NCBI GenBank assembly: GCA_021159125.1
Contig: JAGGSL010000058.1
Location: 1 to 18,557, forward strand
Reading direction: 5' to 3'
Origin: Thermoplasmata archaeon
GTDB taxonomy: Archaea; Thermoplasmatota; E2; UBA202; DSCA01
DNA length: 18,557 bases
How positions within the stretch are numbered: position 1 is the first letter of the stretch; each line of letters opens with the position of its first letter. A program made the position numbers and the translations under genes. The notes below the pieces were generated by a model. The model was given only the letters and a program-made list of their open reading frames with translations. It was not told the origin of the DNA and did no database searches. Positions 7,167 through 14,463 of the stretch are shown in pieces.

Positions 7167-8786
7167 TCATAGTATAGGGTACCACGCGCCGCCCAGCATA
7201 ACTGAAAAGACAATATTTCCTATGAAATTTATATCTCCTGATAGCTGGAAGTTAGGGGGCCATGTCACCCACTCTGCTCTGAAGTTATCTGCCTTGAGGA
7301 AACTTGCACCTATGAGCAGCCCGACATTGTTGTCTATTGTAAAATTGAATGAAAATTCATTGAGCCAGTTTCCGTTGGTATCAAGGGTTACATACCCCTC
7401 CCGGTCAATGTTCCATGAAAGGAATAGGTAATCTGTTTTCATCTCCGAAATCATCTCCACCCTCATCGAGCCCAGCATCCAGTAAAAATCTGTTTTTGGT
7501 CCCTCATGCCCTGATCTCAATTCAACGTAACCACCCTGGTCCATGCCCCAGGAGAAATTTGCACTGTTTGTAATGTTTGAAATAGAGAAATAAACGCTTG
7601 GGTTGTCTATATCGTCGCATATGATGAATTTTGTTAGTTGGGAGTTCACACTCACATTTATGTACCCCCCATAGACTCTGCCCGACCATTCCGCTGCAAA
7701 GTGTCTGGGGAGATACTCGAGACGCATGGTGCCCATCAAACCTATTTTTGATACCTCTACAGTAAGAGTGACATTGAATTCACTGCTGCTCTCATAGTCT
7801 ATCATCCCGTTTTCCCCGGACGGGCCGAATATGTTGTAAAGAATTGAAAAAGTCATTTCTCTGGGGATTTTATCTATTGTGAGAGCAACGCCCATTTCCT
7901 CATCATTTATTTTCCCATTATATTTAAGCGTCAGGGTTGTATCTTTATCTGCTGTGCGGGAAATGCTGGTGTTTATCTTACTTATACTAAAATCAGGGGT
8001 GAACTTTATCGTTGACGGAATAGCGGGCTGGCAGCTTATCGCCACATTGTGGTCAAAAGTATTTCCCCCAAAATTTCCGCTGTAACGCGCTATAACGTCC
8101 ATATCACTCTCTTCACCATCGAATACTGGTGTGTTCTGAAGAATAAAATCCGGATTTTTATCGTACATCAGGTAGGGATAGATTGTAAGTGACAATATCT
8201 CATTTCTTGGAAGTTCTTTGCCCTCAGGAGATGAATACCCTATGCGGAATTCATGGTCGCCATAGCCATAATCCTCAAGCGAGAGATAGAAATAAGCATA
8301 AATTTCAAAATCCTCGTCTTTTATCTCATTCCCCAATCGCTCAACATCCATCACTATTGAAAATGACAGAACCCATCCAAAATTTTTCTGGGAGAGAGAC
8401 GGCAGAATCAGGAACCTTACCTTTATGTCCTTTCCGTTCTCTCCTGTATTGCTATTATCGTCCACATCTATCGGGAAAAGCAGGCCGTAAATGATGGAGG
8501 TGTTTTTTTCAACATCTCCGCATTTTGTGTATATGTGCATATCAAACATTTTTGGCAGTATATTCAATTTTTTTACATCTGGAATTATCTTTTTCACATC
8601 ATTATCGTTATACTGCCTGTAATTCAGCTCACCGTTCTGAAAAGTTTTCGAACCGCTCCCTTTTTCGTAAACATTGCCCACACCGTGAAAATCAATATTA
8701 TCTTTCCCATCATATGAAACTACAAGTGTCCCCAGAGCTGATAAAACAAAAAAAGATGCTATAGCAAAAGCTATGATTTTTCTCAT
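7167..8786 (-). CDS. Secreted or surface-anchored beta-rich protein of unknown function
   Basis: I do not recognise this 539-residue protein. It starts with a signal peptide: basic MRK, then a hydrophobic run (IIAFAIASFFVLSALGTLVV, residues 4-23), with cleavage likely near residue 24. The rest is polar, rich in aromatic and beta-prone segments, with no clear second membrane helix except perhaps the hydrophobic final 20 residues (GNIVFSVMLGGAWYPIL). At least six N-x-S/T sequons (for example NTS, NVT, NVS, NIT, NFS, NFT) fit archaeal N-glycosylation on the cell surface. Several segments in the second half look like repeated strands (pattern of Y/F, L, W and 'MR/LRxE', near 350-510), hinting at a repetitive beta-sandwich or beta-helix fold. 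No catalytic motif is visible. It has its own promoter and lies between cmk and the Cas4-like gene. The call rests on topology only. Confidence 0.7.
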   Translation of the reverse strand: MRKIIAFAIASFFVLSALGTLVVSYDGKDNIDFHGVGNVYEKGSGSKTFQNGELNYRQYNDNDVKKIIPDVKKLNILPKMFDMHIYTKCGDVEKNTSIIYGLLFPIDVDDNSNTGENGKDIKVRFLILPSLSQKNFGWVLSFSIVMDVERLGNEIKDEDFEIYAYFYLSLEDYGYGDHEFRIGYSSPEGKELPRNEILSLTIYPYLMYDKNPDFILQNTPVFDGEESDMDVIARYSGNFGGNTFDHNVAISCQPAIPSTIKFTPDFSISKINTSISRTADKDTTLTLKYNGKINDEEMGVALTIDKIPREMTFSILYNIFGPSGENGMIDYESSSEFNVTLTVEVSKIGLMGTMRLEYLPRHFAAEWSGRVYGGYINVSVNSQLTKFIICDDIDNPSVYFSISNITNSANFSWGMDQGGYVELRSGHEGPKTDFYWMLGSMRVEMISEMKTDYLFLSWNIDREGYVTLDTNGNWLNEFSFNFTIDNNVGLLIGASFLKADNFRAEWVTWPPNFQLSGDINFIGNIVFSVMLGGAWYPIL

Positions 8787-8807
8787 AATAAACTATAAGT
8801 TCCCTTA

Positions 8808-8823
8808 TATTTATAGATTTCCC
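8808..8823 (-). promoter_or_regulatory. Promoter of the secreted-protein gene
   Basis: Minus strand GGGAAATCTATAAATA: BRE (GGGAAATC) plus TATA box (TATAAATA) centred 25 bases before the ATG at 8786, so transcription should begin at or next to the start codon. It overlaps the last codons of cmk, marking the end of the ribosomal transcription unit. Confidence 0.65.
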
Positions 8824-9359
8824 TGACTCTTCATTTCCTTCATTTTTTCCATAATTTTTTCGACCACTTCTTCCGGCCTAATGTCAGTTGTGTCAATTAC
8901 AATATCATATATTGAAGTGTCATCCATGTCAATTTCGTAAAAGTCGCTGTATCTCTTTTTCTCGCTTTTTTCCCTCTCCCTTATTTGTGCCCTTACGTCT
9001 TCAAATTTGCCACCCTCTCTCTCCATCACCCGCCTTACCCTCTCATCCTCATCGCATTCAAGCCATATTTTGAACGCGGGGATGCCGTTTCTATATGAAA
9101 GCCAGCCGGCGAGCCTGCCTTCGAGGATGACGTTACCAAGAGCAAGAATCATCTCCTGCTTTTTGTCCAGCTCTTTATCTATTTCGGGATGCTTCTCGCA
9201 ATATGAACCGAATTCAGAAAGCGTCATTCCGTATTCTTTTGCCATTTCCCTGAACATGTCCCCTGCATAGACATGGGGCAGACCAAGTTTTTCCTTCAAA
9301 ATTTTTGCTACAGTCGTTGTCCCGCTTCCGGGAAGACCGCCAATTGTGATACTATCCAT
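8811..9359 (-). CDS. cmk: Cytidylate kinase, archaeal type
   Basis: Phosphorylates CMP/dCMP to the diphosphates in pyrimidine salvage. The 182-residue protein has the P-loop ITIGGLPGSGTTTVA, with Thr in place of the usual Lys (GSGTT rather than GSGKT), as is normal for the archaeal short Cmk family. YAGDMFR lies at about 31-37 and the LEGRLAGW nucleotide-binding segment at about 80-87. A lid-like basic stretch is near 122-137. Cmk is a standard member of the archaeal spc cluster tail. Its ATG overlaps the DUF106 stop (ATGGATAG), indicating translational coupling. The usual downstream eL14 and truB genes are not present. Confidence 0.93.
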   Translation of the reverse strand: MDSITIGGLPGSGTTTVAKILKEKLGLPHVYAGDMFREMAKEYGMTLSEFGSYCEKHPEIDKELDKKQEMILALGNVILEGRLAGWLSYRNGIPAFKIWLECDEDERVRRVMEREGGKFEDVRAQIREREKSEKKRYSDFYEIDMDDTSIYDIVIDTTDIRPEEVVEKIMEKMKEMKSQGNL

Positions 9360-9981
9360 CTGTCTTCGCCTTCCGTTCTGACCAAGTTATGAATTTGAGT
9401 AAGTACTGTATGACCTGCGTCAGAGGAATAGACATCAGCATATAAAGCAAAATCCAGTTGGCGAACAGCACCGACTTGTCGAACAAACTCACATGAATTG
9501 CCCATGGAACGTCGAAGTAATAATGATTTACGCCCATCAGAAAGTCCCATATCCATGTAAATACAGGGATGAATATCAGCATGGTTATCGGCATGGTCTT
9601 CATCTGCTTCGAAGATGCTGCTGTCTGCCTCTGCATGATTTTCGGCTGCAACTTTTCCAGCTTTTTTATCATGTACTTGTTGTTTTCAAGGCGTGCCTTT
9701 CTGTACTCCTTCTGGAACTTCGACATTATTTCCTGGTTTTTTGCCATCTCTATCCAGTCGGTCGTGAAATGGCGTATGAGTGTGGAAATTATGATGACCA
9801 CAGAGCCTGCAAGAAAAATTGTCAGCACCGGAAAGCGATACCCGAAGCCAAAAAGAGGGAAGAATACTGCCCCGACTGCATTTCCTGTAGCCGAACGCAA
9901 ATTCGGGTCAAAAAGCACGAACATGGAGAACATTAACACCATAAAGAACATTAGCGAGGATTGCTGTTTCTGAGCTGCCAT
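9352..9981 (-). CDS. DUF106 (EMC3/TMCO1-like) membrane protein insertase, Oxa1/YidC superfamily
   Basis: A 209-residue membrane protein of the archaeal DUF106 family, shown in the literature to be related to YidC/Oxa1 and eukaryotic EMC3/TMCO1, which help insert membrane proteins next to the Sec channel. Hydrophobic segments are at about 8-27, 51-70, 131-150 and 171-195. Between the second and third is a charged coiled region (about 80-120, FQKEYRKARLENNKYMIKKL), the cytosolic hairpin typical of the family. It lies between adk and cmk, the usual archaeal position after secY. It ends with TAG, which overlaps the cmk start; this shows TAG is used as a genuine stop in this genome. Confidence 0.92.
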   Translation of the reverse strand: MAAQKQQSSLMFFMVLMFSMFVLFDPNLRSATGNAVGAVFFPLFGFGYRFPVLTIFLAGSVVIIISTLIRHFTTDWIEMAKNQEIMSKFQKEYRKARLENNKYMIKKLEKLQPKIMQRQTAASSKQMKTMPITMLIFIPVFTWIWDFLMGVNHYYFDVPWAIHVSLFDKSVLFANWILLYMLMSIPLTQVIQYLLKFITWSERKAKTDG

Positions 9982-10524
9982 TTATAACACCTTTATTATT
10001 TCTTCTGCGGCCTTTTCAGCCATACCATCATTGTTTTTCACTATTTTAACTGTTGCGCTTACCAGAACGGCATAATTCATTGCTGCAATGCGGTTCATGA
10101 GCTGATGTTCCTCTATGTCATAAATACTTTCCTCATCTCTTCTTCTTATATCCTTATCCTTCGCTCTCCTCTCTGTTATTTCATTAGCATCTGCTTCTAT
10201 CAATATTATCAGCCGGGGATTCAATTTTTTTAAAATGTGGTAAGGAAAGCCAGGAAGGTAGCCGGAGGGGGTTTTAATGGTGCAATGCGTGTCGACCACC
10301 ACGTCACCCATCTTGCTCACTTTCTCTGCTGTAAGCTCCTGCAGCTTCCTCTGCTTTTCTATTGGAAGCTTCCTCATCTCGTCCCTGTCACGTATGCCCA
10401 TCTCCTTTGCAATTTCAAGCATCACCGTTCCATAGGTAATGAAATTCACTTCCTTCCTTTCCATTACTTTTTTCATAACTGTTGTCTTCCCTGCCCCGGG
10501 CACTCCGGCGAGAATCACAACCAT
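9982..10524 (-). CDS. adkA: Adenylate kinase, archaeal AdkA type
   Basis: Converts AMP + ATP to two ADP. The P-loop is ILAGVPGAGKTTVMKK (about 4-19). Length is 180 residues, as in the archaeal trimeric AdkA family, which lacks the bacterial-type lid. The segment DTHCTIKTPSGYLPGFP (about 78-94) is the family's nucleotide/AMP-site region, and the basic RRDEE stretch follows near 127. It overlaps the end of secY (TAATG) and abuts DUF106, so it belongs to the same transcript. Confidence 0.95.
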   Translation of the reverse strand: MVVILAGVPGAGKTTVMKKVMERKEVNFITYGTVMLEIAKEMGIRDRDEMRKLPIEKQRKLQELTAEKVSKMGDVVVDTHCTIKTPSGYLPGFPYHILKKLNPRLIILIEADANEITERRAKDKDIRRRDEESIYDIEEHQLMNRIAAMNYAVLVSATVKIVKNNDGMAEKAAEEIIKVL

Positions 10525-10982
10525 TATTCTACCCCTAAGAACTTCCTCAGCACAGGGTGCATCTCCATTGCCTGCTCCTTGGCTATCTGCTCATACAGAC
10601 GAATGACGATTCCCACTGTAAGCAATACGCCAGTCCCGCTTGTATTTCCCACCGTTCCTATGAGATTAGCGAACAGCGCCAGCAATGCCACAAGAGCAGA
10701 GCTTAAGACAGTTAAAGCGGGAATGTATCTGTAAAGCACTTTTTTGAGAATGCGCGGGTCTCTTCTGAATCCGGGAATCTGCATGCCGCTGCCCTCTATC
10801 TGACGCGCCACAGCCTCTGGCCCCATATTTGTCGTCTCTATCCAGAATTTTCCGAAGAATATTGCGCCAACAACGAAAACAGCTCCATATACGACAATCT
10901 TGAGCATCATCTGCCAGGGTGCATGCCCCGCCAAATAGCCTGCATAACGTGGGTCAATCATGGGAAACAGCCATGTATGCAA
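10524..10982 (-). CDS. secY: SecY C-terminal segment (TM8-TM10), separated from the N-terminal part by two TAG codons
   Basis: The continuation, in the same frame, of the protein translocase pore subunit. It has TM8 (about 25-47 from the TTG at 10982), the conserved cytosolic segment FWIETTNMGPEAVARQIEGS, then GMQIPGFRRDPRI, TM9 (about 86-108), TM10 (about 116-132) and the family tail YEQIAKEQAMEMHPVLRKF. Family sequence begins earlier, at YLYSPRG immediately after the second TAG (11004-11006), so the TTG at 10982 is probably not a real start. No convincing Shine-Dalgarno or promoter is seen here, which argues against an independently initiated subunit. It overlaps adk. If both TAGs were read as sense, the full protein would be 514 residues, normal for archaeal SecY. 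Confidence 0.85.
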   Translation of the reverse strand: MHTWLFPMIDPRYAGYLAGHAPWQMMLKIVVYGAVFVVGAIFFGKFWIETTNMGPEAVARQIEGSGMQIPGFRRDPRILKKVLYRYIPALTVLSSALVALLALFANLIGTVGNTSGTGVLLTVGIVIRLYEQIAKEQAMEMHPVLRKFLGVE

Positions 10983-11066
10983 ACCCCTCGGACTGTAAAG
11001 ATACTAAGCCAAGCCCGACGCAGTCTGTGTAGAACACCTCGCAGTTTGTCCGAGACCACAGGCCTA
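10983..11066 (-). other. Interrupted loop of secY: two in-frame TAG codons (11064-11066 and 11004-11006)
   Basis: Between ...RLSNFPILP and YLYSPRGL the frame is TAG, 19 sense codons (ending in SGLA), TAG. Archaeal SecY normally has a sequence like GLAYYL here, so the second TAG sits exactly where a tyrosine is expected; TAG is one base from both Tyr codons. The stretch lies in the external loop between TM7 and TM8. Frame is preserved on both sides. Candidates are base-call error, readthrough or suppression, a truly split gene, or recent decay. Confidence 0.75.
10987..11054. repeat. Inverted and direct repeats in the secY interruption
   Basis: CTCGGAC (10987-10993) and GTCCGAG (11048-11054) form a perfect 7-bp inverted pair around a 54-base loop. 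Inside are a small hairpin (GTGT-aga-ACAC, 11027-11037) and two near-identical decamers 21 bases apart (CGCAGTCTGT at 11019 and CGCAGTTTGT at 11040). The mRNA could fold here. Confidence 0.55.
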
Positions 11067-12068
11067 GGGCAGAATGGGGAAATTGCTCAAACGACCCCAG
11101 AATATGAGGGCGAACATGTTGACATTGGCAAGCAATGCGGCCATCAAAATCACAGGTATATTTGATGCATACATTAAGCGCAGAGGATACCTCCCTCTTG
11201 CACCCCTCACCCTTGCATGTGTAAGCGGGAGTTCGACCTTTGATGACTCCGCGTATACAACACCGAAGAATATCACAATTGTGCCTATAAGCGCAATAAT
11301 GGGATTGGGCGGGGAAATAAATATCTTCTCGAAACCACCCCCTACCAGATCACCCAACGACATGTTTGAAATGAGATAAATTGTTTTTGGCAGAGTGCCT
11401 GCAGGCGGATTTGTGACGCTCATGGCGCCGCTTGTCTGGGGGAACCAGTTGAAAGTTCCCGTAATAATCGCTTCCGATACACCTGCAGCGATGAACAGAG
11501 ATACGCCGGAACCGATACCCCATTTTGATATCAGCTCATCCATCCAGAACACTATAAAGCCGCCCATGAAAAGCTGGGCTATTATGACTGCTCTTGCTCC
11601 TGTGCCGCCGAGCATATTTATCAACGAGTGACTTGGAGAAAGATAACCAAAGACCTGGGGAATAGCCTCAACGATAATCATCAACATGATGACAACTTTC
11701 TGGACGCCCTGGTACAATGCCTTGTCCTCTGATTTCTGCAAATCGAGCTTGATTATTTTTGCGCCCACGAAAAGCTGCATGATGATAGAACCTGTGACTA
11801 TAGGCCCTATACCAAGATGCATGATGGAGCCGCTTGCCCCTGCGATAATGGCACGATAGCCCGCGAACATGTCCAGCGTTTCAGGGTTAACACCATAGAG
11901 CAAAACCTGTGTCAGCACGTAGTACATTATGAGGCATATGCCTGTCCAGAGTATTTTCTGACGGAAATGGACATGACCCTTGGGTTTTTTAATAGCTGGC
12001 CAATGCTCAACCAGTGGTTTCAGAACATAAAGCTTGCTCTTTTCGCCTGATTCATCGCCTTTTGCCAT
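11064..12068 (-). CDS. secY: SecY N-terminal segment (TM1-TM7) of the preprotein translocase
   Basis: Pore subunit of the Sec61/SecY channel. This open frame of 334 codons covers TM1 through TM7, including the plug region (AGYRAIIAGASGSIMHLGIG), the conserved lateral-gate helix 2 (GPIVTGSIIMQLF), TM4-5 (ELISKWGIGSGVSLFIAAGV) and the cytosolic TM6-TM7 loop VYAESSKVELPLTHARVRGA, which contacts the ribosome. It then stops at TAG in the external loop. I chose the ATG at 12068, because it has GAGGTG six bases upstream; a GTG three codons earlier is possible. It follows uL15 in the standard archaeal order. SecY is essential, so loss of TM8-10 would be lethal unless the downstream part is also translated. 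Confidence 0.93.
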   Translation of the reverse strand: MAKGDESGEKSKLYVLKPLVEHWPAIKKPKGHVHFRQKILWTGICLIMYYVLTQVLLYGVNPETLDMFAGYRAIIAGASGSIMHLGIGPIVTGSIIMQLFVGAKIIKLDLQKSEDKALYQGVQKVVIMLMIIVEAIPQVFGYLSPSHSLINMLGGTGARAVIIAQLFMGGFIVFWMDELISKWGIGSGVSLFIAAGVSEAIITGTFNWFPQTSGAMSVTNPPAGTLPKTIYLISNMSLGDLVGGGFEKIFISPPNPIIALIGTIVIFFGVVYAESSKVELPLTHARVRGARGRYPLRLMYASNIPVILMAALLANVNMFALIFWGRLSNFPILP

Positions 12069-12078
12069 TATGCACACC

Positions 12079-12441
12079 TCACTCTGTTATTACTTCCCCG
12101 CCAGCCGCCTTTATTTTTTCTACCGCCTTTTCGGTAGCAGACGGAACGATAACCTTAACAGGTTTACTTACTATTCCAGACCCGAGAAGCTTATCATATC
12201 CCATTTCCTTCAGATTTAGCTCATCACCTTCAAATTTTATCAAATCGCCGACATTTATGACTTTCTTTTCGTGAGTCACACCATGGAATGTGAAACCGTG
12301 CTTTCCCCACCTATCTTTCAGATGCTTGTGCTTCGTGCCGCCGAAGCCGCTGCCGCCCTTCTCGCCCCTGCCTCTTCCTTTCTTCATGCTTCCCCTTCCA
12401 TGGGTCTTTGAGCCCCTATATCTCTTCGTTCTGTCTTTCAT
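12079..12441 (-). CDS. rpl15: Large subunit ribosomal protein uL15 (L15)
   Basis: A 120-residue protein with the family's basic glycine-rich N-terminus (RGSKTHGRGSMKKGRGRG, then KGGSGFGGTKHKH). The conserved C-terminal fold is at GSGIVSKPVKVIVPSATEKA. Its ATG overlaps the uL30 stop (ATGA), and the TGA is ten bases before the secY ATG. It is slightly shorter than many archaeal uL15 proteins (around 140-150), with the short spacer before VINVGDL as in Thermoplasmata-type forms. Confidence 0.95.
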   Translation of the reverse strand: MKDRTKRYRGSKTHGRGSMKKGRGRGEKGGSGFGGTKHKHLKDRWGKHGFTFHGVTHEKKVINVGDLIKFEGDELNLKEMGYDKLLGSGIVSKPVKVIVPSATEKAVEKIKAAGGEVITE

Positions 12442-12848
12442 AGCATCCTCTCTATAAGTTCATTTATATCTTTTCCTCTGTAACCAAGCGAGCCGCCCAT
12501 TCCGTAAGGTTTTTTTATGCTTTTGTAACCTTTTATGGGCGGGTGAAGACGTATCGTGCGGGACGTGAAATCCTTGAGGGTTGCCTCACCCTTTGTTATT
12601 TTCTCTGCTGCCTCTTCGGCTTTCTTGCCGTCAAGCCCGCCTCTTTTTTCCAGCAATTTCTGCAGCATCTCTTTGCTTATCTCGCCCCATGTAACGTAAT
12701 CCTTTACTTTCTGCAACATGCCCTTGTAACTCTTGTCCTCATTCACTATGGTGCAGTTATTGATGTATGGCAGATTGAGCATTTTTAGCGTGTCTCTTAC
12801 CTCCTGGCGGGCATTTATTTCTCCTCTTATTCTCACCACAGCGTACAT
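12438..12848 (-). CDS. rpl30: Large subunit ribosomal protein uL30 (L30)
   Basis: 136 residues, archaeal/eukaryal (L7-type) uL30: the N-terminal ferredoxin-like core (YAVVRIRGEINARQEVRDTL, residues 2-21), LNLPYINNCTIV, then the archaeal C-terminal extension with FTSRTIRLHPPIKGYKSIKK and YGMGGSLGYRG. Stop of uS5 and start of this gene share bases (TAATG); the end overlaps uL15. Confidence 0.96.
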   Translation of the reverse strand: MYAVVRIRGEINARQEVRDTLKMLNLPYINNCTIVNEDKSYKGMLQKVKDYVTWGEISKEMLQKLLEKRGGLDGKKAEEAAEKITKGEATLKDFTSRTIRLHPPIKGYKSIKKPYGMGGSLGYRGKDINELIERML

Positions 12849-13507
12849 TATTCCTCAACTCCTCCAATTGCTCCAGATGCAATATGAAGTTTTCTCTTTG
12901 CCTCTTCATCCATCTTTACCATGGATATGTTCTTGAGCGCATCGAAAACGGCAGTTGCATAATTCAATACAGTGCTTGTCTGTCCTCTTGCAGAGCCCCA
13001 TACATCCTTTATTCCTGCAAGCCGCAGAATTACTTTGGCGGTGTCTCCGACTGCAAGCCCCACTCCTCTCGGAGCCGGCTGAAGAGTGACCTCGACAGAG
13101 CCACACTTTCCCTTAACCTTTAAAGGGAGAGAGTGAGGCGTACCGCACCCGCAAACCCACGAACCGCATCCCCTGCTAATCTCTATCAAATTCAATTTGC
13201 CGTTCTCGACCGCCTTCCTTATGGAAATTCCGACTTCCTTACCTTTCGCAACTCCGAGCCCGACAAAGCCGTCTTTATTGCCCACGGCAACAACAACCCT
13301 GAATTTTACCCTTCTTCCAGAGTCTGTCATTCTCTGGACCATGTTAACATCCAGAACTTCATCATACATGTCCGGCAGAAGGGCATCAACTATCTCCACC
13401 TCTTTAATGGGCATGCCAGACTTTAATGCCTGACTCATGGACGTTATCTCGCCATTCTTCACCATCTTGCCCAATCTCGTTTTTGGAATCCACTCCTCAT
13501 CACTCAT
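12848..13507 (-). CDS. rps5: Small subunit ribosomal protein uS5 (S5)
   Basis: 219 residues with the dsRBD-like core (VKFRVVVAVGNKDGFVGLGV, then AKGKEVG), the archaeal zinc-type cysteine cluster GCGSWVCGCGTPHSLPLKVK with KGKCGSVEV, and the conserved PAPRGVGLAVGDTAKVIL stretch. Three close cysteines (CG-x3-CGC) plus the one in KGKC fit the metal-binding form common in archaea. Overlaps the uL18 end by eight bases. Confidence 0.97.
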   Translation of the reverse strand: MSDEEWIPKTRLGKMVKNGEITSMSQALKSGMPIKEVEIVDALLPDMYDEVLDVNMVQRMTDSGRRVKFRVVVAVGNKDGFVGLGVAKGKEVGISIRKAVENGKLNLIEISRGCGSWVCGCGTPHSLPLKVKGKCGSVEVTLQPAPRGVGLAVGDTAKVILRLAGIKDVWGSARGQTSTVLNYATAVFDALKNISMVKMDEEAKRKLHIASGAIGGVEE

Positions 13508-14009
13508 ATTCTGCCTCTATCTTTTCTTTAATTTCTTTAACCTTATCAGGCATTTCCTCAGATATGTGCTTGCCGTAAATTCTGTCCTCGGCGGGTATTA
13601 CTTCCTCACCGTGCGGAACTTCCACTCCTGAATCAAGCACGCCTTTCAATGCACCGTATATATTTGCTCCTTTTATAGATTCGTGATGACCTATATCAAG
13701 CACTCCTTCTTTTATTCCTTTCTGGAGAGCTCTTTTTCCAGCAAGCAGTCCTGTAAGGTATGAAGCCGGCATGTTTCCCAGGCTTCCTTCCCATCCATAC
13801 TTTTTCAAATCATTGCCCACCGCAGATGAAACGACCTCATCTCCTTCACGATTATACAGAACAAACTGCACCCTAACATTCTTGTTTGACCTTCTTACCA
13901 CAACCCTGGGCTTTCCAGATTTAAGCAACCTCAATCGGTAACGGTAATCTGTTTTGCCTTCTCTTCTCCGCCTGAAGGGCACCCTATATCTCTTTCCTGT
14001 TTTGCTCAT
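13500..14009 (-). CDS. rpl18: Large subunit ribosomal protein uL18 (L18)
   Basis: 169 residues. Conserved YRVPFRRRREGKTDYRYRL start, KPRVVVRRSNKNVRVQ, and GLLAGKRALQKGI of the 5S rRNA-binding core. The acidic helical C-terminus (SEEMPDKVKEIKEKIEAEYE) is typical of archaeal forms. It sits directly after eL19 in the usual archaeal order. Confidence 0.96.
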   Translation of the reverse strand: MSKTGKRYRVPFRRRREGKTDYRYRLRLLKSGKPRVVVRRSNKNVRVQFVLYNREGDEVVSSAVGNDLKKYGWEGSLGNMPASYLTGLLAGKRALQKGIKEGVLDIGHHESIKGANIYGALKGVLDSGVEVPHGEEVIPAEDRIYGKHISEEMPDKVKEIKEKIEAEYE

Positions 14010-14013
14010 AGTA

Positions 14014-14463
14014 TTACTCCTTTATCACTCCTTCCATTATAAGATGCGTTTTCAGATGATGTTTACTCTTAAACTCACCTCCCTTTGCTCTGGCATAGTA
14101 TCTTCTGTAAACAGCAGGGGCTATAATCCCGTCATCTCTCAATTGCCTCAGGTATCTCCTTATCGGCCTTATTGTAAGTATCCACCTGACTTTCTTTGGG
14201 CGGCGGGCGTAGGCGGCGCCTTTGCGGGACCCGTGCCCCCTTCTCCTCCCTTTCTTCCTCTGCTCGTGCAGTATCCTCGCCCTTGCCCTTGAGACTCCCT
14301 TCTTTTTCTTGGCAGAAATGATGCCTTTCTTGACAAGGTTTCTTATGTCCTGTCTTGTTACGGCTTTCTCAACCTCCTCTATTTCATCCGGATCAATCCA
14401 TACCCTGTTTTCACCGCACTTCAGAACTTCTGCCGCTATCCTTCGTTGATTTCTAAGATTCAT
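14014..14463 (-). CDS. rpl19e: Large subunit ribosomal protein eL19 (L19e)
   Basis: 149 residues of an archaeal/eukaryal-only protein. Conserved LRNQRRIAAEVLKCGENRVW N-terminus, SRARARILHEQRKKGRRRGH basic helix, then WILTIRPIRRYLRQLRDDGI. The ATG comes directly after the eL32 stop codon (TAAATG), indicating coupling. It confirms an archaeal origin for the operon. Confidence 0.96.
   Translation of the reverse strand: MNLRNQRRIAAEVLKCGENRVWIDPDEIEEVEKAVTRQDIRNLVKKGIISAKKKKGVSRARARILHEQRKKGRRRGHGSRKGAAYARRPKKVRWILTIRPIRRYLRQLRDDGIIAPAVYRRYYARAKGGEFKSKHHLKTHLIMEGVIKE

Noticed and set aside
10987..11058. tRNA-like element on the plus strand in secY: CTCGGAC ... GTCCGAGACCA (7-bp acceptor-like stem plus ACCA-like end)
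   Set aside because: No D-arm, anticodon arm or GTTCRA-type T-arm can be drawn, and one arm encodes the conserved SecY residues SPRG.
10983..11066. Archaeal intron or protein-bypass element in secY
   Set aside because: No bulge-helix-bulge motif was found at plausible borders, and conserved SecY sequence (SGLA before the second TAG) lies within the interval, so removing it would delete coding sequence. No matching take-off and landing codons for bypass.
10983..11066. Compensating frameshifts in secY (alternative frame reading ILGLWSRTNCEVFYTD)
   Set aside because: It restores a Gly after PIL but needs two shifts and still leaves the second TAG in GLA-YL; two single-base TAG changes are simpler.
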